Position numbers and translations under genes: made by a program. The notes under the pieces are model-generated. The model saw only the letters and a list, made by a program, of their open reading frames with translations, did not search any database and had not been told where the DNA came from. Positions 1 to 12,384 of a stretch of 64,000 nucleotides of DNA are shown here, one piece after another (position 1 is the stretch's first letter; every line of letters begins with the position of its first letter). This stretch comes from Drosophila miranda. Lineage: Eukaryota; Arthropoda; Insecta; Diptera; Drosophilidae. The stretch covers positions 9,672,001-9,736,000 of the forward strand of contig NC_046677.1 of NCBI RefSeq assembly GCF_003369915.1, given 5' to 3'.

Positions 1-3000
1 GTTTCCGTTTTCTATTCTGTTTCTTCTATTCTCCTGCGATGATGGTTTGGCTTTGGTTTTTTTTGCAACGCGAAAAGTCAGCGGCGGAATTCTAAAATGC
101 CGCCATCTCTATCTCTCTTTCCTGGGTAACAATTTAATTTTCTTCGCTCCCGAGTGTTGCATAGTTTTTGACGCTGGCGCTGGCGCTGAGGCGCCTAATG
201 GCAGGCAAGTGCTGCTCTTCGGGGCAGGAATTATAATTTGGGGGACGTGCGAATGAATTTTATATGCAAACGAGCTGAGATTTCTCCTGATTACTGGAGC
301 GGATGCAGCAGGCTACAAGAGCGGGGGAGGGGGGTTTTGTACCCAATTGCGTGGCCTACTTTTTTGTCAGAAAAATGCTTATGCAATGCCAGAGCCGCTC
401 TCTCTCTCTCTCTCTCTCGCGTTCTGCACAGTCCCAACTTCTGGCCAGTAAGCCACATTCCCTCCCCCAGCAGGGATCTCTCCAGTGTTATCTCTCAGTT
501 AATTCCTTCAACACGCAGTTTGACGAGCACTTAAAGGCTGTTGGCCAGTGGTTTATGGCCGCCACTAAACCACCAGTTAGACATACAAGCAATAAAATGG
601 CCCGTACCCACACACAGCATCACAAAAGACAACAGCCATGGGGGCAAATGGAAGCCACAACAGTGACATTGTGTTGCACGTAAAACGCTCTATACGCGTC
701 TCTGCATTTTGTGGCATGAAGGCCTTTAATTAGGCAGTCGCTTATTCGATTCTCAGTTCTCATTCCCTCATTAATCAGAACAGAAACGAGAACAATTTTT
801 CCGCCAATCAACAGACACAGACAGGACCACACACATACCGCAGCACTCTGTCGCACTCTGCAGGACCGCCCGCAATTCCGATGCTGTTTTGGCCGCACTG
901 TCAGGCTCTTCCTGGCTCTCTGGGAATGACAGTGATGCACTGTCCTCCACCCTACCATATAGAGAGGCAGGCTGGCAACATTCATATTTATTAAGTCCCT
1001 GACCTGCGGCGCTTTTGGGCAGCTCTCGCCATGTGGAGCTGGAGCGTATGGACCAAGTCGGCAACTCGGAAGGAACTCGACCTTGCTGACAAATCTCACT
1101 TCAATCAAGTGGGCGGTGGCGGTGGCACTGGCCGTAGGGTAGAGGCTGGGTAGGGTATCAATCAATACCCATTGATTCGAACCAGTGGGCGGGGCGTGGT
1201 CTCGTTGGCGCCAATTAAGTGCCCATAAAAAACGAGCTCAGGCACTGCCGCTGCCTATGCCTCTGCCAGTTTGCTGCTGCTTGTTTCCCCGATTGTCTCA
1301 GCCACCAAAGTCCCTCCATCCTGCCTCCACCAGAGCCTACTGTACTGAAAATGTATCTGTGTCTGTGTTTGGGCCAGGAGGCGGCTTCCAAGTGGCCGTT
1401 AAGGGAATACAAGTTACACAGATTAAAAGGGAGACCATTCCAAGGCCCCGAATCTCTCGGGAGACTTCATTTCAAATGAATTTGATTGCATTTGAACAGA
1501 AAAAGAATACAAGTGGGACGAAAGTAACGAGCAAACAGACTTAAAAGTGTCTTTCGCGATGATTCTCCTTAGTCTTTCTTTATTACAGAAGATCCTATCA
1601 CTACCCTCTAAATGGTATCATTTCCTAACTGATATCCATTGCCGGAACACCCCTTTCAGATCGACTCTGCCGCACACATGTATCCCCTGGTCGCAGTGTC
1701 TAGCGCAAAATGCTTGCCCCAAGGAGCCAGCCAGGCAGCCACTCTCTCGAGTACTTCACGAGGCCCCCCCAGTCATAAGGAGGACCGTCCGTCGGTGGGG
1801 ATGGGGGGATGCACAGCAAACAGGCCAAAAGGATGGTAGTGGAGCGGGTGGGTGGGTGGAGCGGGGAGGGGGGAGCGGGGAGCGGGGAGAGTGCTGTGCC
1901 AAACAAGTGTGTCAACCGACAGTCAACATCAGGCTCATGTTGTCTAGTGTTGCATACTTTTCGGCGCCTCAAATGTTTACTCGGTTTCGGGTATGGGGCG
2001 TGCCACAGCCACAGCAGAAGCAGCAGCATCAGCAGAAGCATAACTGTTGCACACTCTCCCTCGCCCCTCTCTCGATCGCTCTTTCTCTCTCTTACTTTCT
2101 CTCTGTGTGGGGTAAAAAACGCAAATGTAATTAGCAAATGGAAGGGAAATACTCGTACAGCCCCGAAATATACTGGCCCCCGAAAGTAAAAAAGTTGCCT
2201 CGTTAGCCATGCGCATATGCAATGAAGCCGCAGCCGCAGCCACAGCCGTACAAAGCCGTACTCGCAATGCAATGAAAAATGTTCAACGCTTAATGTAGGC
2301 TAATAAAACCCGCAGCAGCAGCAGCGGCAGCTGGGGGGGACAATTTACCAACACGCCAACACGTTAACCAACACTCCCTCTGCAGAGCAGGGAAACTCTC
2401 ACAGAAACCAGTGTGAAACAACCCCCCGTGGGACTCCCTCAATTATATCCATAATCATAATGGAAATAAGCGACTAGGAAGCTCCCAGAGTAAATGCAGA
2501 TTAAAGCCAACTGAATAATCCGAATGAGATTCCTGCTGTTTCCTGTGGGCCATTTGCAATTTTAGCCCTACTTTTTGGGGGGTGTTCTGCTGTACCCTTC
2601 CTTCGCCAATTTCTATTTATTTTTAGACTTTCTTAAGCCTGCCCTAAGGGTCCAGCCTCCATTGATTTTTGTGTATAGCGCCCACCCGTGGCACATTGAC
2701 CTTTTCGTGGGCACTAGAGAGAGATTTCTCTCCCATTTTATTCTGGGAAAACAGCTGCCCTACGGGCGGCCGTCCAGGTAAAGACGTAATTCGCAAATTG
2801 ACTGACAATCATTGGGCGCTACGAAGCGTATAACACCTACACACTTCAGGCAGTTTGCATTTTGATTGGGATAGAAAGGAACAGATACGGAACGGAGACC
2901 GAAACCAAAACCGAGACGGGGAGTCCAGGGAGCTTGCTTTCTAAGCAGATTTGACAGTTTGTTGGAGATGTGCTCCCCTCCCACCGGAGGGTTCCATATC

Positions 3001-6000
3001 ATTCTAGATCTGACTTTTTATGTCTGACATTTCACAATTCCCCCTCCCGCCATTTCCCCCACTGCAATTGTATCTCTGGCTTTGTCCTCATCTGCTCCTC
3101 ATTTGGCATTGCACAGTTTATGACTGACTCTAAAAAACTCTAAAGGGGGACGAACCCGCTTATTACTTTAAGTAGCTTCTAAGCTGGCAAAGGACACGGA
3201 ACACAGGACAGAGGTAGAACGGAAGACAAAGAAGCTGGCGCTGCTGCTGCTGGGGCAAGAACTGGGAGCATTTAAAGTCGCCACAAAGGCGGCCAGAGCA
3301 GAGCGGCCCTTCGAGGGGGCAGAAGTGCCAGAAGGTGGGAAGGAAAAAACGTGCTCGACGGTACACAACATTTTTATAGCAGAGAGTACAGTCTCTCTTT
3401 CTCTGGTTCTCTCTCTCGCTCTCTGGCACTGTTACCCGGTAATTTTGGTGCAGCCACCTCCGGTGGCATCATCGCCTCTGTTCTGTTTATCATTTCATGG
3501 GGAATCCAGGTCGTTTCCTCCACCTGGCGCGTCTCTTGGCGGCTTCTGTGCCCCGTGTATCTGGACACGGAGTCAGGTGCAGCATTTGACAGATGTCGAA
3601 CCTCCAGAGAGCTCAAACTCTCTCCCGTTTGGGGTCCTCTCTTGGCTAGAAATGCACTTGAATTTAACAGTATTCTGTCATTAACATTTTGGCTTTCGAT
3701 GTTATCTAACAGTAATATTAGCGAATACATGAACCCACTGCGAATGTCGCGAATCGCATGGGAGATATTCTTTGGCTTATGTTAACAGAAAGGGCAAAGA
3801 ATATGCTATTTTTGGTATAAATTATAATATTCCACAGAAATTCCATATTCTGAGAACAATTTTCATTATAATATATAATTATTTCCTTCCAAATTACAAC
3901 CTAAAACAGTTTTCCTTTTAAGGAAAACTCCCTCTTGAATTCGTCTAGTAAATAGCCTCCTTAGACTTAAGGTCTTTAGGTCAAATGCCACACACTTCCA
4001 CAGAAACCTATCCCTCATGGTCATGGGGGAGGGGCGGACCCTCGTCAGAGTGTAACCTCATTTTCCACATGACTAGAGCAGGCAACAATTTGAGCAGCCA
4101 TCACACATTCAGGGGGACACTCGGAGCAGATGGGGCTGGCGGGGATGGCGGGAATGGCGGGGGAGGAGTTGAAAAATATTCCAAAAAGTCAGCACCAAAA
4201 ATGTAATTTCCTTCTACATAATAATTATAAATATTATTCCAATTTCTGAACGCCTCCTTCTGGCCCTCCTCCGTCTGCTGCTGCTGGTGGCTCCGGCTCT
4301 TCGGGGAAAAAGTTATCCACTCATCTCGCATGTCTAACGAGCATAAACGAGCCACCAGCTCACGCAGCCAAGGCCAAGAAAAATGGCTAATGCGTGTGTG
4401 TGCTGCCGGAGGTGGGGTTAAGGGTTCAACCCATCATCAGACAGCTGTTGCCCCTCTCCTCGAAATCTGGGGAGTCATCCGTGGGATGCGTTGCCGTTGC
4501 CATCGTGTGATTTATATTTTTACGGTATTTTAATTTAATGCCTGTTGACATTTGGTTACACGCTTTTATTGCTCTTGGCTTCACAACAATGTCCTGCTCC
4601 TGCTGCTGCTGCTGCTGCCGCTGCTCTTTCTTCAGGTTTTCCCCTTGCCAAATTACGCAACTTCCAGGCAGTTGTTGCGCCAAATTTACTTGGAGACAAA
4701 TTGTTTGGTTTCCTTCTCCCGCACCCCCGCACCCCCACACCCCCCCAGCCGAAGCGAGAAAACCCAGAATTCATGACTAGCTGAGGGGACACTTATGGTT
4801 GAGTGGTTGCACGGTGGTTCTCCCGCTCTTGATGATGTTTTTCGTATGCATGACGACCGACTGTAAATTGAGTTGCTCCACAGAGAGGAGGCGGTCTCTC
4901 ATTAGGAAAACTTCCCGGACAGAGGGGGAGAGAGACAGAACGAGATGTGGGCCAAACAAATGACAAAATGTTTGACAAGACCAATTAGCGAGGGAAAACC
5001 TGGAAAAAGATTTGTTTGGCTATGCGATAGACAGACAGAGGGAGAGACATAGAGAGAGCTTTAAGTAAACACATTCCTTGGATGGTTCCCCACTAAGCTA
5101 ATGAATCTCTCAAAGATTAATAGAAATTTGTGGTTCCATTGAGGTTTCCTTAAACGTACACCTCTCTCCAATCAATGTATCCAAATATTTGATAAATTCG
5201 TGAAAACAATATCCAACAAAGAGGAACCAGTTTATATTAAACCCACAAAAAGTCAATCAAATCAGACACAATTTTCCACCTTTCATCTCTCGATAACTTG
5301 CCAATTTCATCTTTTATTTTGTTACAACATAAAACCCAACAAATGTGCTGCCACAAGATGCATTGATGTGAAGCAAACCCAATTTGCATTTTGTGCACAG
5401 CTCGGAGAAATATACAAGTTTTATCTGTCGAAAATTGCACATGTCAAGGAGATGAGAAGGCAGAGGATGAGCAAGGGTGGCGGATGATGATTGAATTTTC
5501 TGGCACAACTTTTGGAGAGGAGGGGAAGGCAGGAGCCGAAATGCCAAAAATTGTCGTAATTAATTACTTTAGGAGCACTGCTCAGCTCTGGGGCAGCTCC
5601 TTGGACAGGACTCGTTCGTCCTGAAAGGCATCAAGCCTGCTGGCCATGAAAATCATAAGCCAAGTAAAGCGAAGGCTCTGTTGCACATGAAAGTTAACGC
5701 TTATAAGCGATTTAATTGATTTATGTGCGTTTTAATGAAGCTGTAAACAGAATGAAGGCGCCACGTGGCATGTGGCATGCGGCAAGTCACGTTCCCTCGT
5801 TCGGTGCTTCGCTCTCTGCGTCTGTGTGCTTTAATTGAGCGTAATTAATATCAAAATTATTGCCCAAGGGACACAATTCTCACCTCATGAAAAACCGAAA
5901 CAATTTTCCAGTGGAAAATTGCATTACATTGCATTTTAATTAATATTCACCCCTCCATACCCCATCCAAAAACTACAACGAAACAAATTAGCCGCCGACC

Positions 6001-6244
6001 AAGGGAAAACCAACAGAAAATTATGTTGATTAGTTCGCCATTTTCCGAGAACAGTTCATACATTTTCCTCTGGGTGGAAGGGGAAAAATCCTGGGGAAAA
6101 TCAAATGCAATGTCATGATTATGTTTTCCCTTTACCTCATTAGCATTTGGATCACAGAAACAGAGAGAGGATGAACAGGAAAATGCCAACAATGGCGGAT
6201 GAGGAAATAGGATTAAATTGATTTTGATGGCAGAGGGTGGTGGA

Positions 6245-6258
6245 GGGGGGGGGGGGGG
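6245..6258. repeat. Poly-G run (14)
   Basis: An uninterrupted run of 14 G, preceded by GGTGGTGGA. It could form a G-quadruplex and is prone to length error in an assembly. Confidence 0.85.
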
Positions 6259-6713
6259 TGATTACAGGATACACAAGTCAAAACATGTACAGAAAGAGAT
6301 TACAGGGATACGCAAATATTGCCTCGGAATAAGTCTCACTTTAATTGAATTTGTGGCATTCCATCCTTACTTATTTCCGCTCATATTTCCTCGAAAATGG
6401 ATGCTAGACAAACGACAACATCATCAGAAATTCCAAATCAATTTCCACAGAATATCTGGGAAATATTCCATCAAAGAAATGTTGTTGCACATATCATTTC
6501 GGCGCCTACCTCCCACCCACTCATCCCGCCCCGGTGCAAAAAACCACAATACGACAACATTTGAGCCCACAGAATTTACATATCAATATGGTAAGACCCC
6601 CTTACCTTACTCCTACTCCACCCATCGCATCTACACGAAAACAAGATAAGCCAAAAGCGCCAAAAAGTATGCATCTAACAAGCATCGCACACATCAGACA
6701 GAGACAGACACAC

Positions 6714-6718
<5 letters not shown>

Positions 6719-6753
<35 letters not shown>
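6719..6753 (+). repeat. (GA)n microsatellite
   Basis: About 17 perfect GA units. GA tracts of this length are typical binding sites for GAGA factor and CLAMP in Drosophila (family knowledge); occupancy here is unknown. Shorter GA/CT tracts lie at about 397-419 and 8610-8625. Confidence 0.9.
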
Positions 6754-6755
<2 letters not shown>

Positions 6756-8216
6756 AAACCCAGACATTTCTGGCCAAAAACAAGAAAAATATAATGGAAA
6801 ATAACTAAGAAATTGTATTTATACAGTTACCAGGTTTTTGGGTGTAAAAAGAGCAAACAACAGAAGAAAACAGCAGGGAAAACAAGAAGGAAATGGAAGC
6901 CATGAGAGAGCCAAAGATTAAGATACCCTAACAGATCAATGAAAGGGTGAAGAGAGAGAGATCCCCAAAGAGGGATACGTATGTGTTAGGGCACGGCATG
7001 CCTTTGCCTCTTATTCTTCCGAATTGTATTCCCGAGAGTGCAAAAACATAAAACAATCCCAGCTCGGGTTCTATGCCGCCTGCAGTAATCGCGGTGACTA
7101 AATCGAGTAGAACTCTTTATAGAATCACAAGAACTTTATATTCTTTGTTACAATTTTCCAATCAAAAGGTAAATACTCTCTAATAGAGTATATGTATATC
7201 TAGTGCAAGGGCCGCAAGCAAGGACGATGATGCCAAAGAAATGCAAACAACAAACAAAACTAAAAGCGCATTCCGAAAATCGAAAAGACCCAAAAGAGCC
7301 ACAAAATATGCAACCGCAACACAAACCCCAAACTCAAAAGCCACGCCCCCTAGCCCACACACCTACGAGCATGTACATACATACGTGTGTGAGTGTGTGT
7401 CTGTCTACATATGTGGCAGGGCACGCAGTGGCAGTGGCACACACGAGATAAATGCACGGAACGCGCACAATTAAATATTCAGAGCGAATATTTTTTGTTG
7501 GCTTGCTGTTGATGCCACTGCCACACGGCCATTGCCGTTGAGTACCAACGAAAAACCAACGAACCAAAAAGGAACCAAAAAACTGCTGAAATGTAAAATG
7601 CCAAAGTAAAAAGTTTCATTCGGGGAAATGTTGGTTAAACACGTACTACCCCAACAGGAGATATTCTCTAACAGGAGATGGAGCTGTAGCTGTAGCTGCA
7701 GTTGCAAACTCATTTTATTGAGATAACAAACAGTCGGACATGGCCGGAAAAATATGCATTCGGGTAGAAGCTTTCAGAAAAGTTTACCAGTTTCCCGGGG
7801 GAGAACCGAATGAATTCGTAAATAAGAGAAACCATTTTAAACATCAAGATAAAGAGATCTACTGACAACTAAGAGGATTATCATCTCAAAAAATACTACT
7901 CGTCCCATCAGCCCACGGCTTTCGTCGGGATATCCTCAGGTACCCGTCAAACATTGAAATAAACTGAAAATACCCTCTCTTTGCGACCAATCGCGAGGAT
8001 GCCGGCTCAAAGGCGCCTTTCGTGGCGGCTTGCGGTGAATGTGAAAAGAGTTGGAAAAGCGGAAAAGCGCAGAGGCATAGCTAACGGCTGTCGGCGTTCT
8101 CAACTGTTTCCCCCATAGGTATTTCCATATGTCTCTGTGTATCTGCGTGCGGTGCAAGGGCGAGGGGCTTACCTCCCGAGTCTGCTGTCAGAGGAAAAGC
8201 ATCGCAAATGTCGATG

Positions 8217-8270
8217 ATTCCGATTCCGATGCCGATGATGATTATGATGATGATGATGGCAATGACAACG
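8217..8270 (+). repeat. Imperfect (GAT)n repeat
   Basis: A run of GAT/GAC/GCC triplets. It produces an Asp-rich reading frame inside the spurious frame 8129-8380, which has no other protein-like feature. Confidence 0.7.
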
Positions 8271-9257
8271 ATGGCGTTGTGGATGCAGTTTCCGTTTCCC
8301 GTCTGCGGTCCAAGGACTGGTCATTGACTACTCTTCGTACCCCGTCACCCTACCGTCCACCTCCTCCTCTGCACTGCTGAGCTCTGCTGGCCCCATTTTC
8401 TGCTGCTCTTATCAGCTGTTAACACATACCATTCTGTGCTGCCATTTCCAAACGGATTGTGTATCCCATTTTCTATGTTAAAGTTTTCCCATTTAAATGC
8501 GACAACTTCCGGTCCCTTGAATTGACACTGAGATACAGATACACAGATACAGATAGAAAGCAGAGAGCACGGAGCAGAGAGCGGGATCAGGGCTAAGGCA
8601 GAGGGAGAGAGAGAGAGAGAGAGAGGGGAAAGTTACTCAAGTGCATTTCCTGCTGCAAAATGTTGCATTTCCTTTTCTTCACTGGCAAAAGGACATCGGC
8701 TTCGGACCCGGACATGCACACGGACACGGACACAGAGCAAAGTTTTCGGAAAGGGATAAACTTATTTTGGGTGATTAAGTGGCCCAATTTGTGTGTAGCT
8801 TTGATGGAGAGAGCCAAAAGCCAATAAGCAGAAAGTGAAACGCTGTCTGGGAGTGTGGGAGTGTGGGAGTGTCGGGAGAGGGCTCTTGAACTGAAGCACA
8901 CATGCAAATGCAATTATTTTCCACGCTGCTTAATGCTTTAATTGCATTTTCCTAACAATCCTCTTGAATGTTGGAAGGAGGAAAACGTTCTCATATTCTC
9001 ATTATTATTACTTTTTCCCAAGGACTGACAATGAAAAAGGGTCAAAATATGCGCCACACACATGGCCATAAACAAGAATACCAGAAACCAGGAGCCAGTA
9101 GCCAGGAGCTGTTGTTCGGGTATGAAGATTTGTGGGTCCGGTTCTGAGTCCAGTTTTGCAGCTGCACCATGGCGTATACGTAATTTGCATTACAATGAAC
9201 TCTGACTGCTGCAGCCAGGCTCCCCTTCCATCCCGTAGAAGTAGAGCCTCCCATTCA

Positions 9258-9281
9258 TTGCTGCTGCTGCTGCTGCTGCAA
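9258..9281 (+). repeat. (CTG)n trinucleotide repeat
   Basis: Seven or more CTG units, CAG on the minus strand. Similar short tracts occur at about 2015-2040, 4595-4622 and 46650-46680. None lies in a supportable coding exon. Confidence 0.8.
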
Positions 9282-11484
9282 GGTGTATAATTTTGATAGC
9301 AGTTCCACAAAGGGCAGGGAACTGTAAAGAGGGTGTGGTGTGTGCCCCTGTAATGGGGCATGAGGGGGCCAGACAGCGATGGTTTGGTGAACGTTGCATT
9401 TCAATTGAAATAACAATAATTGTTTGCAGCAGCCACTGCCACTGCCAATGCCCTTCTTTGCCTTCCCTCCTCCTGTGTTGTTGATTTTGCTTTTGTTTTG
9501 TGTGGCATGGAAATTCTTGCTCTTCTGGCTTTCCTCTTCCTCTCAACTGACTTCCGCTCTGCCTCTGTGCATCAGGGGAAATGGAAATAGCGGATGTTGG
9601 GTGTCAGTGTCTAGCACACCCCGTTTTCCCCCAAGGAAAACTATCTAACCTCTTGTGGATGTAGGAGAGGGGGCAAACACTTGGATAAACAGCAATGTTT
9701 ATAAGCAATTAAACCGAAATAACATTAAAGTCTTAGCATCGATTTCATAGGTCTTTTGATTCAACTAAATTTCCCTTTAAAGTGTCTAAATAATATTCAA
9801 AACATTTCTTGTATATTTATTTTTTATTTTAAATAAATATTGTCCGGGGAGACTCTTTTTATGGAGCAGTTTTACCGCCTGATAATCACTTCTAAATAGT
9901 TTATTCAAAATTGTTTCCCCTCTTTTGCGCTTTTTTCTATGGCTTTGCTGGGAAATCCGTTTTCCACACTTCACGCTCTAAGTGATTTTCAATTATGAAG
10001 CGCGACAGAGGAGTAGAAGGAGGAGAAGAAGGAAACGAAGGAGAAGGAAGAGTTGCCCTCCGCCCTGGGCCCCGCATTTCAATGCCATTCACCTTGGAAA
10101 ATCTCGGGTGGTTGTAAAAATGTCTTGAATAAAAAGTTTTTAATTGCCATATGCTCTTAGCCGAAAAGTACGAGCACGAGCAGGAGCAGAGGTGGAGACT
10201 GTTGTAATTAGTTGGGCATACTTCAGGCAGCAAATTAAGCCATAATTATGTACAGCGGGCGACACTCTGAAGAACTCCCGTCCGGGTTCGGGGACTCCCA
10301 AGAGGTGGTCCGCTGAAAAGAAAGCAAAAAAGTACCAACTAAATGGTTGACTGAGCCATCAAGTGGCCATACTTCCGCCCCCTGGGCACTCCCCTAAGCC
10401 ACAACCATCTCAAAGTCTAACCACAACAATTGGCCAACAAGTTGTCGCTGGCCAACAACAACAACAACAACTCTGGCAACATAAAAAAAATAGAGGAAAA
10501 AGGGGAAGAATGTACGAAAATATTTGCTTTCAACTGAAATGTTGCAGCACACGGAACGAGTGGGAGTGCAACACGATTTGAGTGAAATGGAACGATGGGA
10601 AACAGGGGAACACACTCAAAGCCCAGACAGACCATCCTAACAGCGCTTCAAGGATGGGATGGAGCAGCGTAACCGACAATTGCAGATGCTTTGTATTCTG
10701 GTCATAGACCATTTTCCACTATTGTTATGCCAGATTGTCAGAGAGGCAGCAGCGACGCTGTCAATGGTTGTGATTGATGCACACAGGTTGTAGCTTATCA
10801 GTACAGTGGGCAGATTTCGATAAATAATGATAGAAATTGAGGTCACTTACCAGCAAATAATTTTCATACTCTTGATTGCAGATTCTTTCAATTGGATTTC
10901 TCCTTGAGTTTTCCACTGTATGTGTACTTTTCCTTTAATTTTTCCTGCAAATAATAAAGCGATTAATTAATTTATAATTAATAAAGTGTGTCCGAATTCT
11001 TCTTACAAAGTATATATCTTTATTTCTCTCTGCCTTTCAATAAAACCTCCATTTCACTCCTTCGCATTAAAACACGAATTCTCCTTACGCATGCCACTGT
11101 ATGTAACCGTTCATTCTAATTGTTGATGCTGCTCACCTTCTGCTGTGTCTCTCTCTCTCTCTCTCAATCCCTATCCTCTACGATTGTCAGCGAACTAACT
11201 GTAAATGATGTTCTCAATGCAGCCACATACTCGCACTCCCTCACACTCACACACTACGTTGGCGGCGCGCCGGCTGTAGGTTTTTCCACCGACAATCGTC
11301 TTTTTCTTGCTTTATTTGTTGCACTCACATTCCCACTTTCCCACCCTACCCTCCCACACACTCCCTTGCACAGTTCACTTGGCCTTTGGCACTTTGTCAA
11401 TTGACAAACAAAACGAATTGCACATTGGATTGTCTGCTCACACACTCGCTTACTGGTGTCTGCCGCCAATTCTGTAGCTTTTAC

Positions 11485-11605
11485 CTGTCCAGCGAAGAGC
11501 CTGCGAGGAATTTTCCAAAATCAAGTTGCGGTTGAGCTACACATGCCCTGCGGAATAGTTTTTCACGAAACTTGATCAGCATCCTTGCAGGCTGTAGGAT
11601 CGAAA
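11485..11605 (-). promoter_or_regulatory. Possible promoter and 5' exon of a minus-strand gene
   Basis: On the minus strand a TATA-like TTTAAATAG (plus positions 11626-11634) is followed by about 120 bases that end in GGACAG|GTAAAA, a good splice donor at 11483-11484. A second minus-strand donor-like CTG|GTAAGT lies near 10850. No coding exon could be attached downstream, so this is only a candidate untranslated first exon. Chance matches to TATA and donor consensus are common in DNA like this. Confidence 0.2.
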
Positions 11606-11844
11606 TTAACCCACTCAACCCCCCTCTATTTAAACAGGTGAACAGCTTGGGTTACGCCGTGGAAAATAATACTGTATTTAAATTCATCTATGTTTTTATT
11701 TCCAAAATGAAATAACAACTCTATCTTTCACCTGAACTCCGCTAGAATTTGTCATCCTTCATTATTTTCGTGGAGTGCATTTAAACACCCATTGGCCGAC
11801 AATGGGTTATTCGTTTTCTGTCCATGATCGGAAATCATTTTCCT

Positions 11845-11990
11845 TCATTTTGATATTCTGTTGAATATTACTAGCCAGATAGAACTCCCAGCCATGAACA
11901 CAAGATTTTATCCGATTGATGAATCGATTTTCTATAAGATTTGCTAATTTGAAGTATTCTTTTCTTATTGGTTTGTTTATAAAATAAGCT
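11845..11990 (+). repeat. Degenerate copy of a short dispersed repeat (MITE-like)
   Basis: This stretch shares its order of words (GATATTCTGTTGAATATTAC, a 'tagccagatagaa' segment, 'gattgatgaatcgattttc') with copies near 22310-22450, 23755-23905, 23950-24075, 25900-26020 and 35107-35250. No coding capacity is seen. The shared words, and the fact that the 35.1-kb copy is palindromic, suggest a small non-autonomous DNA transposon. It is the only transposon remnant seen left of the MSP/ASH-like gene. Confidence 0.5.
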
Positions 11991-12384
11991 TTAAACGAAA
12001 AAGGTCAAAGAATAAAACGTAAGTGTATTTGGAATGTTACGTCATTGCTGCTTGTCCACCGTATTCATGGTTGTAATTAATAAAAATTTGTTTACCTATT
12101 CATGATTTGATTACTATAATAGCTTTTTTCCAACCCAACCCATCGAAGAAAGTATTTCACACCGACGAAGGTCCCCAACAAAGACCAGAACAATCACAAC
12201 AACAGCCATTCATGAATATTAATGTTGCACGCATTGCCCAAGGCGAATAAATGCTTTCCATTGGCCCCCAAATGGGTTTCGTGGCCAGGTCAATGTTGCC
12301 AGGAGGCAAACGTAGAAGTTTGTATATTAATTTAATCCCAACGAAATAATAGTGTATATTTTGTAGTGAAACAACAGCTGGAAA

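Larger units (their letters stand above)
1..11480. other. Non-coding block (intergenic or long intron), no supportable gene
   Basis: No reading frame here has the length, codon use or splice context of a real exon. The longest frames (for example 620-1165 minus and 1547-2134 plus) run through simple repeats and show no domain. The block carries CT, GA, CAG, GAT and CA microsatellites and scattered poly-A/T. GC-rich and AT-rich stretches alternate, as is usual for Drosophila introns and enhancers. It could be the first intron of a minus-strand gene whose promoter lies near 11.6 kb, but that is a guess. Confidence 0.6.

Noticed and set aside
620..1165. 181-codon minus-strand frame
   Set aside because: Overlaps another frame, no domain, composition unlike Drosophila coding exons.
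4395..4440. tRNA B-box-like word GGGTTCAACCC
   Set aside because: No A box, acceptor stem or cloverleaf can be drawn around it.
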